Below, in pieces: positions 1 to 8,535 of a DNA stretch of 11,163 bases (position 1 is its first letter; each line of letters starts with the position of its first letter). The stretch is from Wuchereria bancrofti (taxonomy: Eukaryota > Nematoda > Chromadorea > Rhabditida > Onchocercidae). The notes under the pieces were generated by a model, which saw only the letters and a program-made list of their open reading frames with translations, made no database searches and was not told the origin of the DNA. The DNA lies in assembly GCA_005281725.1 (NCBI GenBank), contig SSBO01000115.1, forward strand, positions 1-11,163. Direction: 5' to 3'. The position numbers and the translations under genes are program-made.

Positions 1-140
1 TTGTGATAATCAATATGTCGAATGGTATCTGGCGCTTTAGCAAAATTGATTCGACCACATTTCTTTAGTACCGTTTTAGCAATAACTGGAGCTTTCATTT
101 CCATTGCATATGAAATTGACCGAATGATACCTTTTTCAAG
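1..140 (-). CDS. Glypican exon 6 (partial, runs off the left edge)
   Basis: The acceptor is TTTTATAG (ending 141) and the exon is in phase 0, giving 46 codons plus two bases to the window edge. It reads LEKGIIRSISYAMEMKAP, then a VIAKTVLKKCG segment. In vertebrate glypicans the segment after the Cys-rich core ends in a 'KVF..CG' motif at the same distance, and the LKKCG here fits it. The remaining C-terminal third of the protein lies outside. Confidence 0.78.
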
Positions 141-3100
141 CTATAAAAGAAAATAAACATTTATCATGACAGTAATAATAATAATTAATTAATCGAAATA
201 AATAACTTTTTACAATTACAGATACTCAATGCTATCCAGTAAATTTTAAAAAGTATCTTTAAAAGTATTTAATTAGTAATTAATTCATTTTATTTGAAGC
301 CAAATTACTCAATTAAAATGTGCTTTTTTTGCACTAATTATCTTAAGAAAAAAGAAGTATTCTAAAATGGAAATAATAAATAATCATAATCAGTATCACG
401 ATAGGGAAGAAAACAAACATTTACCATGATAATGATTATAATTGTTACTAATCGAAATTAACAACTTTTGCAATTACAGATACACAATCTATCAAATAAA
501 TTTTAAAAAATATCTTTAAAAAATATTATCATGCAAATGATTTTTTTTCATTTTTTATTTGTTATGATTAAAATATACGATAGAAAATATTGTTTATAAC
601 ATAAATATTCAAAATGAATAGTAAATTAGCACAAATAAATAAATAAACAAATAATGCAAGTAAATAAGAAAAAAAGAAAAAATCTGACTAAGTTAACTGA
701 TGTAAAAATAAACAAATAATTAGCAAATAATAATTAAATTGAAATAGAGCTATAAATTAAATGCCAAATTTATTTGAAATATACCTCAGTGAAACCTTTA
801 TCGAAATTGATAGTCAATTTTTGCAAAATTGATATAAAACTATCCCAATCACTTGCACTTTCATGCAAACATTCACGCATTGCATGCTTGCAATCATCAC
901 TGCAGTAATCGTTCATTTCTTTTTTCATTGAAATACAAATTGATGAACAAGTTGTTATCATATTTGCATGCTTTATTACGCATGAATTATTAACAACTTC
1001 AACTTCCATAGCTAATCTTAAAAAAAATGTCAATTAATAAAATTTAAATTGTAAATTAATTTTATTACTTAAAATTTATAAAAAAAATGTCGAAGAAAAT
1101 AAAAATTTCATTCTATTGAAATTATATCAATTTCTTTTAGTTAAACTTCTTATACCTACTTTCTGAAGTTTATTACTTTTATAATGCTTTTTTTCTGTTG
1201 CTTATCATATTTGATAGTTTGGTATAATTTTTTGGAATATACTTTGGTCATTTATTACGCTATTAAGTGCATTTATCATTTAGGTATATATATTTTTGNA
1301 TATGAAATTGACCGAATGATACCTTTTTCAAGCTATAAAAGAAAATAAACATTTATCATGACAGTAATAATAATAATTAATTAATCGAAATAAATAACTT
1401 TTTACAATTACAGATACTCAATGCTATCCAGTAAATTTTAAAAAGTATCTTTAAAAGTATTTAATTAGTAATTAATTCATTTTATTTGAAGCCAAATTAC
1501 TCAATTAAAATGTGCTTTTTTTGCACTAATTATCTTAAGAAAAAAGAAGTATTCTAAAATGGAAATAATAAATAATCATAATCAGTATCACGATAGGGAA
1601 GAAAACAAACATTTACCATGATAATGATTATAATTGTTACTAATCGAAATTAACAACTTTTGCAATTACAGATACACAATCTATCAAATAAATTTTAAAA
1701 AATATCTTTAAAAAATATTATCATGCAAATGATTTTTTTTCATTTTTTATTTGTTATGATTAAAATATACGATAGAAAATATTGTTTATAACATAAATAT
1801 TCAAAATGAATAGTAAATTAGCACAAATAAATAAATAAACAAATAATGCAAGTAAATAAGAAAAAAAGAAAAAATCTGACTAAGTTAACTGATGTAAAAA
1901 TAAACAAATAATTAGCAAATAATAATTAAATTGAAATAGAGCTATAAATTAAATGCCAAATTTATTTGAAATATACCTCAGTGAAACCTTTATCGAAATT
2001 GATAGTCAATTTTTGCAAAATTGATATAAAACTATCCCAATCACTTGCACTTTCATGCAAACATTCACGCATTGCATGCTTGCAATCATCACTGCAGTAA
2101 TCGTTCATTTCTTTTTTCATTGAAATACAAATTGATGAACAAGTTGTTATCATATTTGCATGCTTTATTACGCATGAATTATTAACAACTTCAACTTCCA
2201 TAGCTAATCTTAAAAAAAATGTCAATTAATAAAATTTAAATTGTAAATTAATTTTATTACTTAAAATTTATAAAAAAAATGTCGAAGAAAATAAAAATTT
2301 CATTCTATTGAAATTATATCAATTTCTTTTAGTTAAACTTCTTATACCTACTTTCTGAAGTTTATTACTTTTATAATGCTTTTTTTCTGTTGCTTATCAT
2401 ATTTGATAGTTTGGTATAATTTTTTGGAATATACTTTGGTCATTTATTACGCTATTAAGTGCATTTATCATTTAGGTATATATATTTTTGAATACATTCT
2501 TGTAATGTTTTTTTACTAGTACTTTATCATATTTAGTATACAGATATTATTTTCCAGCGTAAATTTCTTTTCTTCATTTTAAATCAATTATAAATGAAAT
2601 GCTAGCCTGTGTAATTTATCGATGGTACCTTCGATTAAACGATATTTTATAATTGTTTGCCATAAAATAGCACTTATTTTACCGGGTTCCATTCCGAAGA
2701 ATGCACGCCAGAACGGAGAATTATTTTGCAAGCAATTAGCATATGATTGTGATACTGATTTGCATGGACCTGTTGTTATGCAAAGAAATGTTGGCGGAAT
2801 AAGTTGAATGAAGAATTTTTGCACCATTTTTTCAACTTCATTCTTTATTTGTTGTGGTAAAATATCCTTAAAAAAAAGACCAAAATAAGTTATAAAATTT
2901 TGTTAAATTTAAAATTTTATAATAATAACTTTTCTTTCAAACTGTGACGATTGTTTTAATAGTTAGTTGGATAAATTGGAATAATTTTTCATAATTTTTT
3001 TGTTTTTTCGTTTTTGTTTTAGCTATTATGCAAAATTTTTTCTTTTAACAAAACAAAAATTAGTATATCAGTTGCATTTTGAGTGAAATAATATGCTGTA

Positions 3101-3141
3101 TTGATTGATTGATTTATTGATTGATTTATTGATTGATTGAC

Positions 3142-3238
<97 letters not shown>

Positions 3239-5185
3239 AATTGAAAAGCTTTTGGCACAAATAATTTATCAGAATTTGGAATAATTTATCAGAATTTTTC
3301 AGCACAAATAATATCAAAATTAAAAAAGTGATAATTACTTTTTTAGTATATTCTATCTAAGTTTATCAAACAAACCGTGGTGATAAAAAGCTGATTACGA
3401 ATATTATCAATAAGGGCATCGATAGAATCGATTACAGATGACTGATTAAATAGTCGTGGAAAATATTTTGATATTCCTCCAAATAACTTCCATCGACTTA
3501 ATTCAATGAGATAAGTAATTTCTGCTAAAAATTCAACTTTTCAAATTAACATAAATGAAAACCTAATTTATGATTTAAACGATTTTGTGCCATATGCTTG
3601 TCACTGTAAATGTTGAAAATAAATATTATTTCGTATTCAGTGAATGATTGCGAAAAATACATTATATTACATCCTAATAATTAATTTAATTTTAACTATA
3701 TTTGTTTTTTATACATGCATATAATATGCAAATTATCAAAATAATTATTATCATAATCTTCTATACATGCATACAATATGCAAATTATTATCATAATAAT
3801 GATTATATATTACTAATAAATAATCAATCAAAAATTTATACGTTTAAATGATTTTGCGGCACCCATATATTTGTCATTGTAAATGTTGAAAATAAATATT
3901 ATAGTTTAACTATTATGATATATTATGTAAAAATAAATCTGATAAATGATAATAACATTCGTGTTATCGTTTATTACTAAACATTCATCTAAAAATTATC
4001 ATTTAAATTAAAAAAATTGCAACATGTTAACTAACCGTTGATATGATGAGCAATATTTTGTAATGTGCTTACAATTCGAACTGATGAAATTTTCAACAAT
4101 AATAGTAAATAATCATCGCTTTTTTTGAAATTCTCAACATTTTGTTCGCATAAACAACTTCGTTCGATAACTGCTTCGGTTAAATCTTTTAACGTTATCA
4201 CTGTCTTATCATTTCCCTTCAAATTATATTAGCTTCCTTCAATCATTTATCAAAGATCAAAAAAAAGAAAAGAATTGTTGTCATATGAAATACTATAATT
4301 TGATAATAAAATAGTTAATGAGATTTTAATTTGAAAGTATTTGGAAAATGTTTTAAAATGCTGTCGTAAATATTTAGTTGCATTTAATTCATTTTTTCTT
4401 CTTTTTTTTGCAAATGCTTACTAAAATTATTTCTTTTTATCAGATTTAAAATGTAATGATCTATTATGAAATGTCATCCAAACGTTGAATATTGAAATTT
4501 TTAAATTTAGCTATCATCAATGGTCGGTGCAATAAGCGCCGCTATTTTTGGCTCATTTCTTTTTGTTGCATAAACTTATAAAAATGTCCAAATCTTAATT
4601 TTTGAAACAATTTAACAAATTCATTTTCCTTTAAGTTTCACAATTTCAATTTCAACATTATGATTTCTTCAATTTCAACATTATGGTATTCATTTCTAAT
4701 TTGATAGAAATTAGAATGAGCAGCAATTTAAACATCAAATGAATGACTGAATTTATTCAGCAATTGCAGATGTAATTGACTAACACGGACGCACGCATCT
4801 AACGTCTAATCATATCATTGTCAGTAAATAAAAAAAGATAATAAAATATTATCAATGATAGCAAATAAATAAGCGAAGTAATAATTCGTATATTTGTTTA
4901 TTCATTCATAATAATGAAAAAGTGTATCCTAATTGTTTGTTTTAACTACAGCAAATATTAAATTAAGTTGAAAATTAAAGTAAGTTGAAAAAATTTGAAG
5001 TAAATAAGATAATAATTAGATTGAATTTTAGTTACAAAAAAAAAAGAAAAAATGTACACATAATAAACAAGTTGATAAACCTGTACAAATGTTATTGACG
5101 ATGATGATAAGATAATGCAAATGATTATCATCAGTGATAATAGTGAACGGTTAAAAGAAATTTTTAACAAATAAAAGTATTCCAT
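1..5185 (-). CDS. Glypican (heparan sulfate proteoglycan core protein), multi-exon, 3' end outside the window
   Basis: Glypicans are secreted core proteins, held on the outer cell surface by a GPI anchor, that carry heparan sulfate and tune BMP, Wnt and Hedgehog signalling. Nematodes have two kinds, LON-2 and GPN-1; I cannot tell which this is. Six exons read leftwards with matching phases (0, 1, 0, 1, 0), giving about 346 residues. Seen in order: signal peptide; a Cys-x-Cys near residue 55; an amphipathic region; a Cys cluster in exon 4; then in exon 5 the spacing C-x10-C-x3-C-x10-C-x3-C-x6-C-L followed by a Trp; and in exon 6 a Lys-Lys-Cys-Gly. The C-x3-C-x6-C-L block and the later CG are typical of the glypican Cys-rich lobe. 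Usual family length is about 500 to 580 residues, so the heparan sulfate attachment and GPI regions should lie left of position 1. The second copy of exon 5 (785-1011) looks artefactual and is left out of the model. Confidence 0.8.
141..784 (-). repeat. Glypican intron 5 with a diverged internal direct repeat of about 120 bp
   Basis: After removing the duplicate copy, intron 5 is 644 bp (784-141). Within it, 151-270 and 411-527 are clearly related. Shared blocks include acatttaNcatgat, aatcgaaat, caattacagatac and a final ttttaaaaaNtatctttaaaa. The copies differ by substitutions and small indels. This is a real old duplication, unlike the exact copies at the gaps. The same pair reappears at 1343-1462 and 1603-1719 because of the contig overlap. 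Confidence 0.85.
785..1011 (-). CDS. Second, identical copy of glypican exon 5 (probable assembly duplicate)
   Basis: This copy appears base-for-base identical to 1977-2203, including splice sites and intron flanks, because it lies in the exact duplication around the 'n' at 1299. Splicing both copies would break the phase: exon 5 starts needing two bases but ends on a codon boundary, so exon 5 to exon 5 shifts the frame. One copy fits exon 4 on one side and exon 6 on the other. Confidence 0.85.
1299..1299. other. Assembly join (single n)
   Basis: A lone 'n' between two exact copies. Some scaffolders write one n where two contigs are predicted to overlap but were not merged. It should not be read as one unknown base. 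Confidence 0.9.
1300..2490. repeat. Exact 1191 bp duplicate, copy 2 (contig start)
   Basis: Partner of 108-1298. It holds intron 5, exon 5 and part of intron 4 of the glypican gene, and continues without a break into unique sequence at 2491. Confidence 0.95.
1977..2203 (-). CDS. Glypican exon 5 (core of the Cys-rich domain)
   Basis: This exon has 227 bp and 75 complete codons plus two bases. Two acceptors are possible: TTTTTTTTAAG (exon from 2208) or the AG five bases further (exon from 2203). Only the second keeps frame with the single base left by exon 4, so I chose it. The first would put TAG in frame. The peptide carries six cysteines with spacing C-x10-C-x3-C-x10-C-x3-C-x6-C, read as CSSIC, YCSDDC and a MRECL, then SDWDSF. 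This is the strongest glypican signature in the window. Exon 5 ends GAG before donor GTATAT, in phase 0. Confidence 0.82.
2204..2628 (-). other. Glypican intron 4
   Basis: This intron has 425 bp, is A+T rich and shows no repeats or coding. Bases 2204-2490 also occur at 1012-1298, left of the 'n' at 1299, as part of the contig overlap. Confidence 0.6.
2629..2866 (-). CDS. Glypican exon 4 (first Cys cluster)
   Basis: This exon has 238 bp. The acceptor is TTTTTTTTAAG (ending 2867). The exon starts GAT ATT TTA in phase 0 and ends in a single G before the donor GTACC (2628). It encodes DILPQQIKNEV, a FFIQLIPPTF segment, and three cysteines (residues Cys-x6-Cys-x9-Cys, in LCITTGPC and SYANC), followed by a Trp/Phe-rich stretch and a helix. 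In known glypicans the matching segment is '...LINPQY....YLEC...' with a long helix after it. An in-frame stop follows the donor, so the exon must be spliced. Confidence 0.78.
3101..3244. repeat. (TTGA)n tetranucleotide microsatellite in glypican intron 3
   Basis: About 144 bp of TTGA/GATT repeat, almost perfect after a few early interruptions (gatttatt at 3111-3118 and 3124-3131, and one ctga at 3141). It lies inside intron 3 (2867-3375). The minus-strand open frame across it encodes only Asn-Gln-Ser-Ile repeats and is not a gene. Repeat number is likely to vary between individuals and may be wrong in the assembly. Confidence 0.97.
3376..3524 (-). CDS. Glypican exon 3
   Basis: This exon has 149 bp, with acceptor TTTTTAG (3526-3525) and donor GTTTGT after ACG (3378-3376). 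An alternative acceptor three bases in (CAG, exon from 3521) keeps the frame and removes one residue. The product is helical (EITYLIELSRWKLF, then a KYFPRLF segment and a DALIDNI segment). This resembles the part of glypicans with the 'F..L....YY' helix and the 'L.D....L...' stretch leading to the family's 'R.F.L.N/P' segment. No stop codon interrupts it, and both phases match the neighbouring exons. Confidence 0.75.
3525..4035 (-). repeat. Glypican intron 2 with two sets of diverged direct repeats
   Basis: The intron holds two pairs of direct repeats. One pair lies at about 3574-3629 and 3843-3902 and shares tgtaaatgttgaaaataaat, with several substitutions elsewhere. A second, shorter pair lies between them at 3711-3736 and 3763-3788 and differs at one base. 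Both suggest old local duplications inside the intron. No coding was seen. Confidence 0.7.
4036..4216 (-). CDS. Glypican exon 2 (N-terminal Cys motif)
   Basis: This exon has 181 bp: 60 codons plus one base. It begins GGA AAT GAT after AAG (4219-4217), which is a weak acceptor, and ends at a strong donor (GTTAGT). It encodes a Cys-Leu-Cys followed by a helical, leucine-rich stretch (DDYLLLLLKIS). Vertebrate glypicans have a Cys-Cys pair at the matching place, just before the first long helix. The leftover G is completed by exon 3. The acceptor is the least certain boundary of the gene model. Confidence 0.7.
4217..5080 (-). other. Glypican intron 1
   Basis: This 864 bp intron is A+T rich with no convincing coding. 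It holds a 17 bp direct repeat at 4646-4662 and 4669-4685 (tcaatttcaacattatg). A small patch of higher G+C lies at about 4519-4572. Its plus-strand reading is a short hydrophobic peptide preceded by an acceptor-like TTTAG, but it has no partner exon. Confidence 0.6.
5081..5185 (-). CDS. Glypican exon 1 (start codon and signal peptide)
   Basis: This exon encodes 35 residues from the ATG at 5185-5183. It opens MEYFYLLKISF, and a hydrophobic core (LLSLMIIICIIL) covers about residues 15-26, followed by a serine run, as expected for a secretory signal peptide. The reading ends with CAG before a good donor (GTTTAT, from 5080). It ends in phase 0, which matches exon 2. The open frame extends about 50 bases further upstream without another ATG, so the ATG at 5185 is the best start. 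An identical copy lies at 6580-6684 on the far side of the 'n' at 6543. Confidence 0.7.
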
Positions 5186-5247
5186 TACAATATGAATCGT
5201 TCGATTGGTAATGGCGGAAGTATTCTTTCTTAACAAATCATCATTAT

Positions 5248-5262
5248 CTTATCAGTGATAAG
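5248..5262. promoter_or_regulatory. Palindromic pair of GATA-factor sites upstream of glypican
   Basis: CTTATCAGTGATAAG is a perfect palindrome: two 7 bp arms around one central G. Each arm is TGATAAG, which fits WGATAR and the TGATAA core used by nematode intestinal GATA factors of the ELT-2 type. It lies 63 bp upstream of the glypican ATG. The duplicate copy is at 6747-6761. Binding is inferred. Confidence 0.5.
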
Positions 5263-5754
5263 TGGCAGTGATTCAATTGCACATTGCAAATAATAGTAAT
5301 GAAGTAAGGTGTGCAACGTATGCTTTCATCGCAAACAAAATGAAACATACACATAACTCATAATTGAAGGAAATTAAAAAGCACTTTAAAAAACAAGAAA
5401 ACAATAATTCATTTTTATACAATGTTTATAATAATGAAAGAGTGAATAGTTTAGAGAATTTCTTCCGCATTTCAATTCTTGATCATTTTAACAAAATCTA
5501 AAATCTAAAAATTTAGCATTAATGGTTAGTATTCTTTAGTGTCATCAAATATAAATATGAAGTTAGATGTTTAAAAAAAGAAAAAACAGCAATTTTTAAA
5601 AATTTTTCAAGTTTTAAAATTGAAATTTTAATCGTTTTTGATTAAAATCTTTATTTGTTCAAATAAATGTTATATTTCTCTTTTTTTGCGACAATAATAG
5701 TTTTTTCTTTTTAGGATAATTTTATAGGATAATTTAGCAAAATCCATTTTTTTT

Positions 5755-5804
5755 ATCTTTCTTACAATCGCAAAAATCATTTCTTATAATCATGTAAGAA
5801 AGAT
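5755..5804. repeat. Inverted repeat with perfect 12 bp arms
   Basis: ATCTTTCTTACA (5755-5766) and TGTAAGAAAGAT (5793-5804) are exact reverse complements around a 26-base loop. Copies occur at 7254-7303 and 10321-10370. In the diverged inverted copy (about 10045-10093) one arm has changed (ATCTTCCTTATA), so pairing there is not preserved. Confidence 0.8.
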
Positions 5805-6330
5805 TATAATTCGTTTTTTTTTAATTATCAGAAATTTCCGAATCTTTTTTCTACTCACTTCTTTTCTATTAAAATAGCATTTCGGTCAATTTCAGTATCA
5901 AATGATAGCAATTTTAAAGATATAATAGAATTAAACCATTGCTCTAATTTTTTAGCAGATTTAATCAGGTTAGCTAGCTATATGTTAAGTTAGAAGAAAA
6001 AAAAGTTGATTAGTAATGAATTAAAAAAAAGTAGCACTAACTAATCTGGAAAATTCGATTATTTTTTATTTATTGCTTTCATCGTAATATTTCAAAGAAA
6101 AAAATTTTTTTTAGTTAATAAGTCTTAATTTTTAATCAAAAATTTTTCAATTTTTTGTTTTTAGTTTTTTTTATTCAAAATTTGTATAAATGCTTTTTCT
6201 TTTGGTTTTCCTTCGTTTTTTTCTGTCTTTCATATAAATTATATATAATTTTGATTGTTTGAAAGAATTGACTAAACGAAGAAATGAAGTAAAAAGAAAA
6301 AAAAAGTATATTATATTCTAAGATTGAATT

Positions 6331-6362
6331 CTTTTCCTTTTTTTTTAAAAAAAAAAGAAAAG
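6331..6362. repeat. A/T hairpin, 16 bp arms with one mismatch
   Basis: A pyrimidine run (6331-6346, CTTTTCC then T's) is followed at once by its near reverse complement (6347-6362). The exact copy is at 10897-10928. The diverged copy near 9468-9499 is similar in form but altered. Confidence 0.7.
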
Positions 6363-6542
6363 GGAAGAGAAATTTCAAATATGTGGCTGGCATCATTAAA
6401 TCAACCTTAGTTGTTAAGCAATCCGATTGAGTAAATACTGCCGCGAACTTCTATATCGCGAAGCTAAATAAATGTTAATACCGCTTAATATAGCAATCCA
6501 TTATAATTTCCTTTGCAATACATCGCACTCGTTTAGCTGACC

Positions 6543-6543
6543 N
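6543..6543. other. Assembly join (single n)
   Basis: Sequence left of this n ends inside the flank core (…TTTAGCTGACC). Sequence right of it restarts 1.5 kb back, inside glypican intron 1. The two sides are not consecutive in any simple way. Confidence 0.9.
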
Positions 6544-7696
6544 AGAAAAAATGTACACATAATAAACAAGTTGATAAACCTGTACAAATGTTATTGACGA
6601 TGATGATAAGATAATGCAAATGATTATCATCAGTGATAATAGTGAACGGTTAAAAGAAATTTTTAACAAATAAAAGTATTCCATTACAATATGAATCGTT
6701 CGATTGGTAATGGCGGAAGTATTCTTTCTTAACAAATCATCATTATCTTATCAGTGATAAGTGGCAGTGATTCAATTGCACATTGCAAATAATAGTAATG
6801 AAGTAAGGTGTGCAACGTATGCTTTCATCGCAAACAAAATGAAACATACACATAACTCATAATTGAAGGAAATTAAAAAGCACTTTAAAAAACAAGAAAA
6901 CAATAATTCATTTTTATACAATGTTTATAATAATGAAAGAGTGAATAGTTTAGAGAATTTCTTCCGCATTTCAATTCTTGATCATTTTAACAAAATCTAA
7001 AATCTAAAAATTTAGCATTAATGGTTAGTATTCTTTAGTGTCATCAAATATAAATATGAAGTTAGATGTTTAAAAAAAGAAAAAACAGCAATTTTTAAAA
7101 ATTTTTCAAGTTTTAAAATTGAAATTTTAATCGTTTTTGATTAAAATCTTTATTTGTTCAAATAAATGTTATATTTCTCTTTTTTTGCGACAATAATAGT
7201 TTTTTCTTTTTAGGATAATTTTATAGGATAATTTAGCAAAATCCATTTTTTTTATCTTTCTTACAATCGCAAAAATCATTTCTTATAATCATGTAAGAAA
7301 GATTATAATTCGTTTTTTTTTAATTATCAGAAATTTCCGAATCTTTTTTCTACTCACTTCTTTTCTATTAAAATAGCATTTCGGTCAATTTCAGTATCAA
7401 ATGATAGCAATTTTAAAGATATAATAGAATTAAACCATTGCTCTAATTTTTTAGCAGATTTAATCAGGTTAGCTAGCTATATGTTAAGTTAGAAGAAAAA
7501 AAAGTTGATTAGTAATGAATTAAAAAAAAGTAGCACTAACTAATCTGGAAAATTCGATTATTTTTTATTTATTGCTTTCATCGTAATATTTCAAAGAAAA
7601 AAATTTTTTTTAGTTAATAAGTCTTAATTTTTAATCAAAAATTTTTCAATTTTTTGTTTTTAGTTTTTTTTATTCAAAATTTGTATAAATGCTTTT
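6544..7696. repeat. Exact 1153 bp duplicate, copy 2 (start of the retrotransposon-bearing contig)
   Basis: Repeats 5045-6197. It contains a second copy of glypican exon 1 (6580-6684), the GATA palindrome (6747-6761) and the 12 bp-arm hairpin (7254-7303). It then joins, after GCTTTT, the truncated gag of the BEL/Pao element at 7697. Confidence 0.93.
6580..6684 (-). CDS. Duplicate copy of glypican exon 1
   Basis: Identical to 5081-5185, with the same ATG and donor. Only 36 bases of intron remain before the 'n' at 6543, and no exon 2 follows on this copy. It is either the same exon from another haplotype or an assembly copy, not a second gene. Confidence 0.8.
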
Positions 7697-8535
7697 GATA
7701 AGTTTGGCATTCATTATCCCAGTGGTTTTTATTGCAAAAAACGCATGGTCTTTGGGTTTTGCTAATCTTCATATTAGCCTTTCTATTTGTTTGTGGTATT
7801 GTTACAGTTAGAGCAGAAGTTTCTTCTTAAAATATCGTTGATTAGTTCGTGGACTAATTTTACTTTTAGATTCCTTTTGCTCTTTCATGACGTCAAAGAA
7901 TTGGCTTCTTGTAACTTCTTCGTTTCTTTGGATCAGTTTCGCTAAAAATTGTCTTAGCTTAGCTACTGACCATATTTTTTGTTCCTCCTTTTGTTGATAT
8001 ACTCTGTCCAGAATCCAGGCGGGCAGTTTATTTTCAATGATAATTTCAATACTGGATTGTTCGAGATTTTCACCCATTGCTTCAAGTTGTCGAAATATTC
8101 TTTCAGTAGCTTCGACTGTTACCTTCCATTCTCGATCATTCTTCTTGACGGTATATAACTCATTATAGAGCGATTTTTTAATGATGTGTGATTGCCCAAA
8201 TTTTTCAATAAGGACTTTCCGTATCACATCATAATTTTCTGGGGTTATATCATAACCTCTAATAGCCAATAAGGCATCTCCCTTTAGACATGCAATTAAA
8301 TAATTTAATTTTTGGATGTCTGGTATTTTTTGTAAATGGCCTGCAGCTTCAAAGCTATTCCAGAATTCTCTCCATAGTTTAGGATACCACTAAAGGTAGG
8401 CAGTGGTAGTTGAGGTAGGTTAACTGTTGGATAATAGCTTATCTGAGTTGGTTGCTCCTTTATTTCGTCTTCTTTAAGGCGCTGGATTACTAACTCTGAG
8501 TCATTCATATACATACTTAAGGTTATGATGACTTC
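7697..8535 (-). pseudogene. gag: BEL/Pao retrotransposon gag, middle and zinc-knuckle part, frameshifted and truncated
   Basis: Gag of BEL/Pao LTR retrotransposons packages the element RNA in virus-like particles. Reading leftwards from 8535: VIITLSMYMND, a PLPTFSG motif, then WREFWNSFEAA, a YLIACLKGDAL segment and GYDITPENYD, which together are the typical DUF1759 gag pattern. A zinc knuckle follows at 7745-7707, with C-x2-C-x3-H-x4-C spacing (CVFCNKNHWDNEC). Two frameshifts break it. One is between 8386 and 8385, where a single base seems lost after the PTFSG motif. The other is at about 7829-7822, in an AAGAAGAAA run between the linker and the knuckle. The gene stops at 7697, just after the knuckle, where the glypican 5' flank begins. 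Protease, reverse transcriptase, RNase H and integrase are absent. Its first part is inverted and lies at 8618-8950. Confidence 0.85.

Larger units (their letters stand above)
108..1298. repeat. Exact 1191 bp duplicate, copy 1 (contig end)
   Basis: This stretch is the same as 1300-2490 at a constant offset of 1192, with no difference seen. It stops exactly at the single 'n' at 1299, and the other copy starts on the next base. This is the form of an overlap between two contigs that was not merged. Confidence 0.95.
5045..6197. repeat. Exact 1153 bp duplicate, copy 1 (glypican exon 1 and 5' flank)
   Basis: The same as 6544-7696 at offset 1499, with no difference seen. The shared part ends at 6197/7696: this copy goes on TCTTTTGG, whereas the other goes into the retrotransposon gag. 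It is therefore a branch rather than a simple end overlap. Confidence 0.93.
5186..6542. other. 5' flank of the glypican gene, A+T rich
   Basis: No coding is seen. The stretch contains the GATA palindrome, a 12 bp-arm inverted repeat (5755-5804), a poly-T/poly-A hairpin (6331-6362) and, from about 6407, a less A+T-rich core with CGCG motifs. From 5536 onwards it has a diverged inverted copy at 9233-10295, so this flank is itself a dispersed repeat. Minus-strand open frames here are lysine- and phenylalanine-rich products of A/T runs. Confidence 0.7.

Noticed and set aside
785..2203. Genuine tandem duplication of the glypican Cys-rich exon
   Set aside because: The copies appear identical through introns, are joined by an n, and would break frame if both were spliced.
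2622..2807. Plus-strand open frame opposite glypican exon 4
   Set aside because: It is a shadow of the coding exon, with no motif or splice context of its own.
3019..3258. Minus-strand open frame of Asn-Gln-Ser-Ile repeats
   Set aside because: It is the translation of the TTGA microsatellite inside an intron.
4510..4572. Plus-strand peptide MVGAISAAIFGSFLFVA after an acceptor-like TTTAG, as a possible signal or GPI tail exon
   Set aside because: Only 17 codons, no donor or partner exon on the plus strand, and inside glypican intron 1.
5755..5804. Hairpin as a small RNA gene
   Set aside because: The loop is long, the stem is only 12 bp, and pairing is lost in the diverged copy.
6175..6396. 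Lys/Phe-rich minus-strand open frame (also 10741-10962 and, complemented, 9508-9699)
   Set aside because: Made of A/T runs, not preserved in the diverged copy, and with no recognisable domain.
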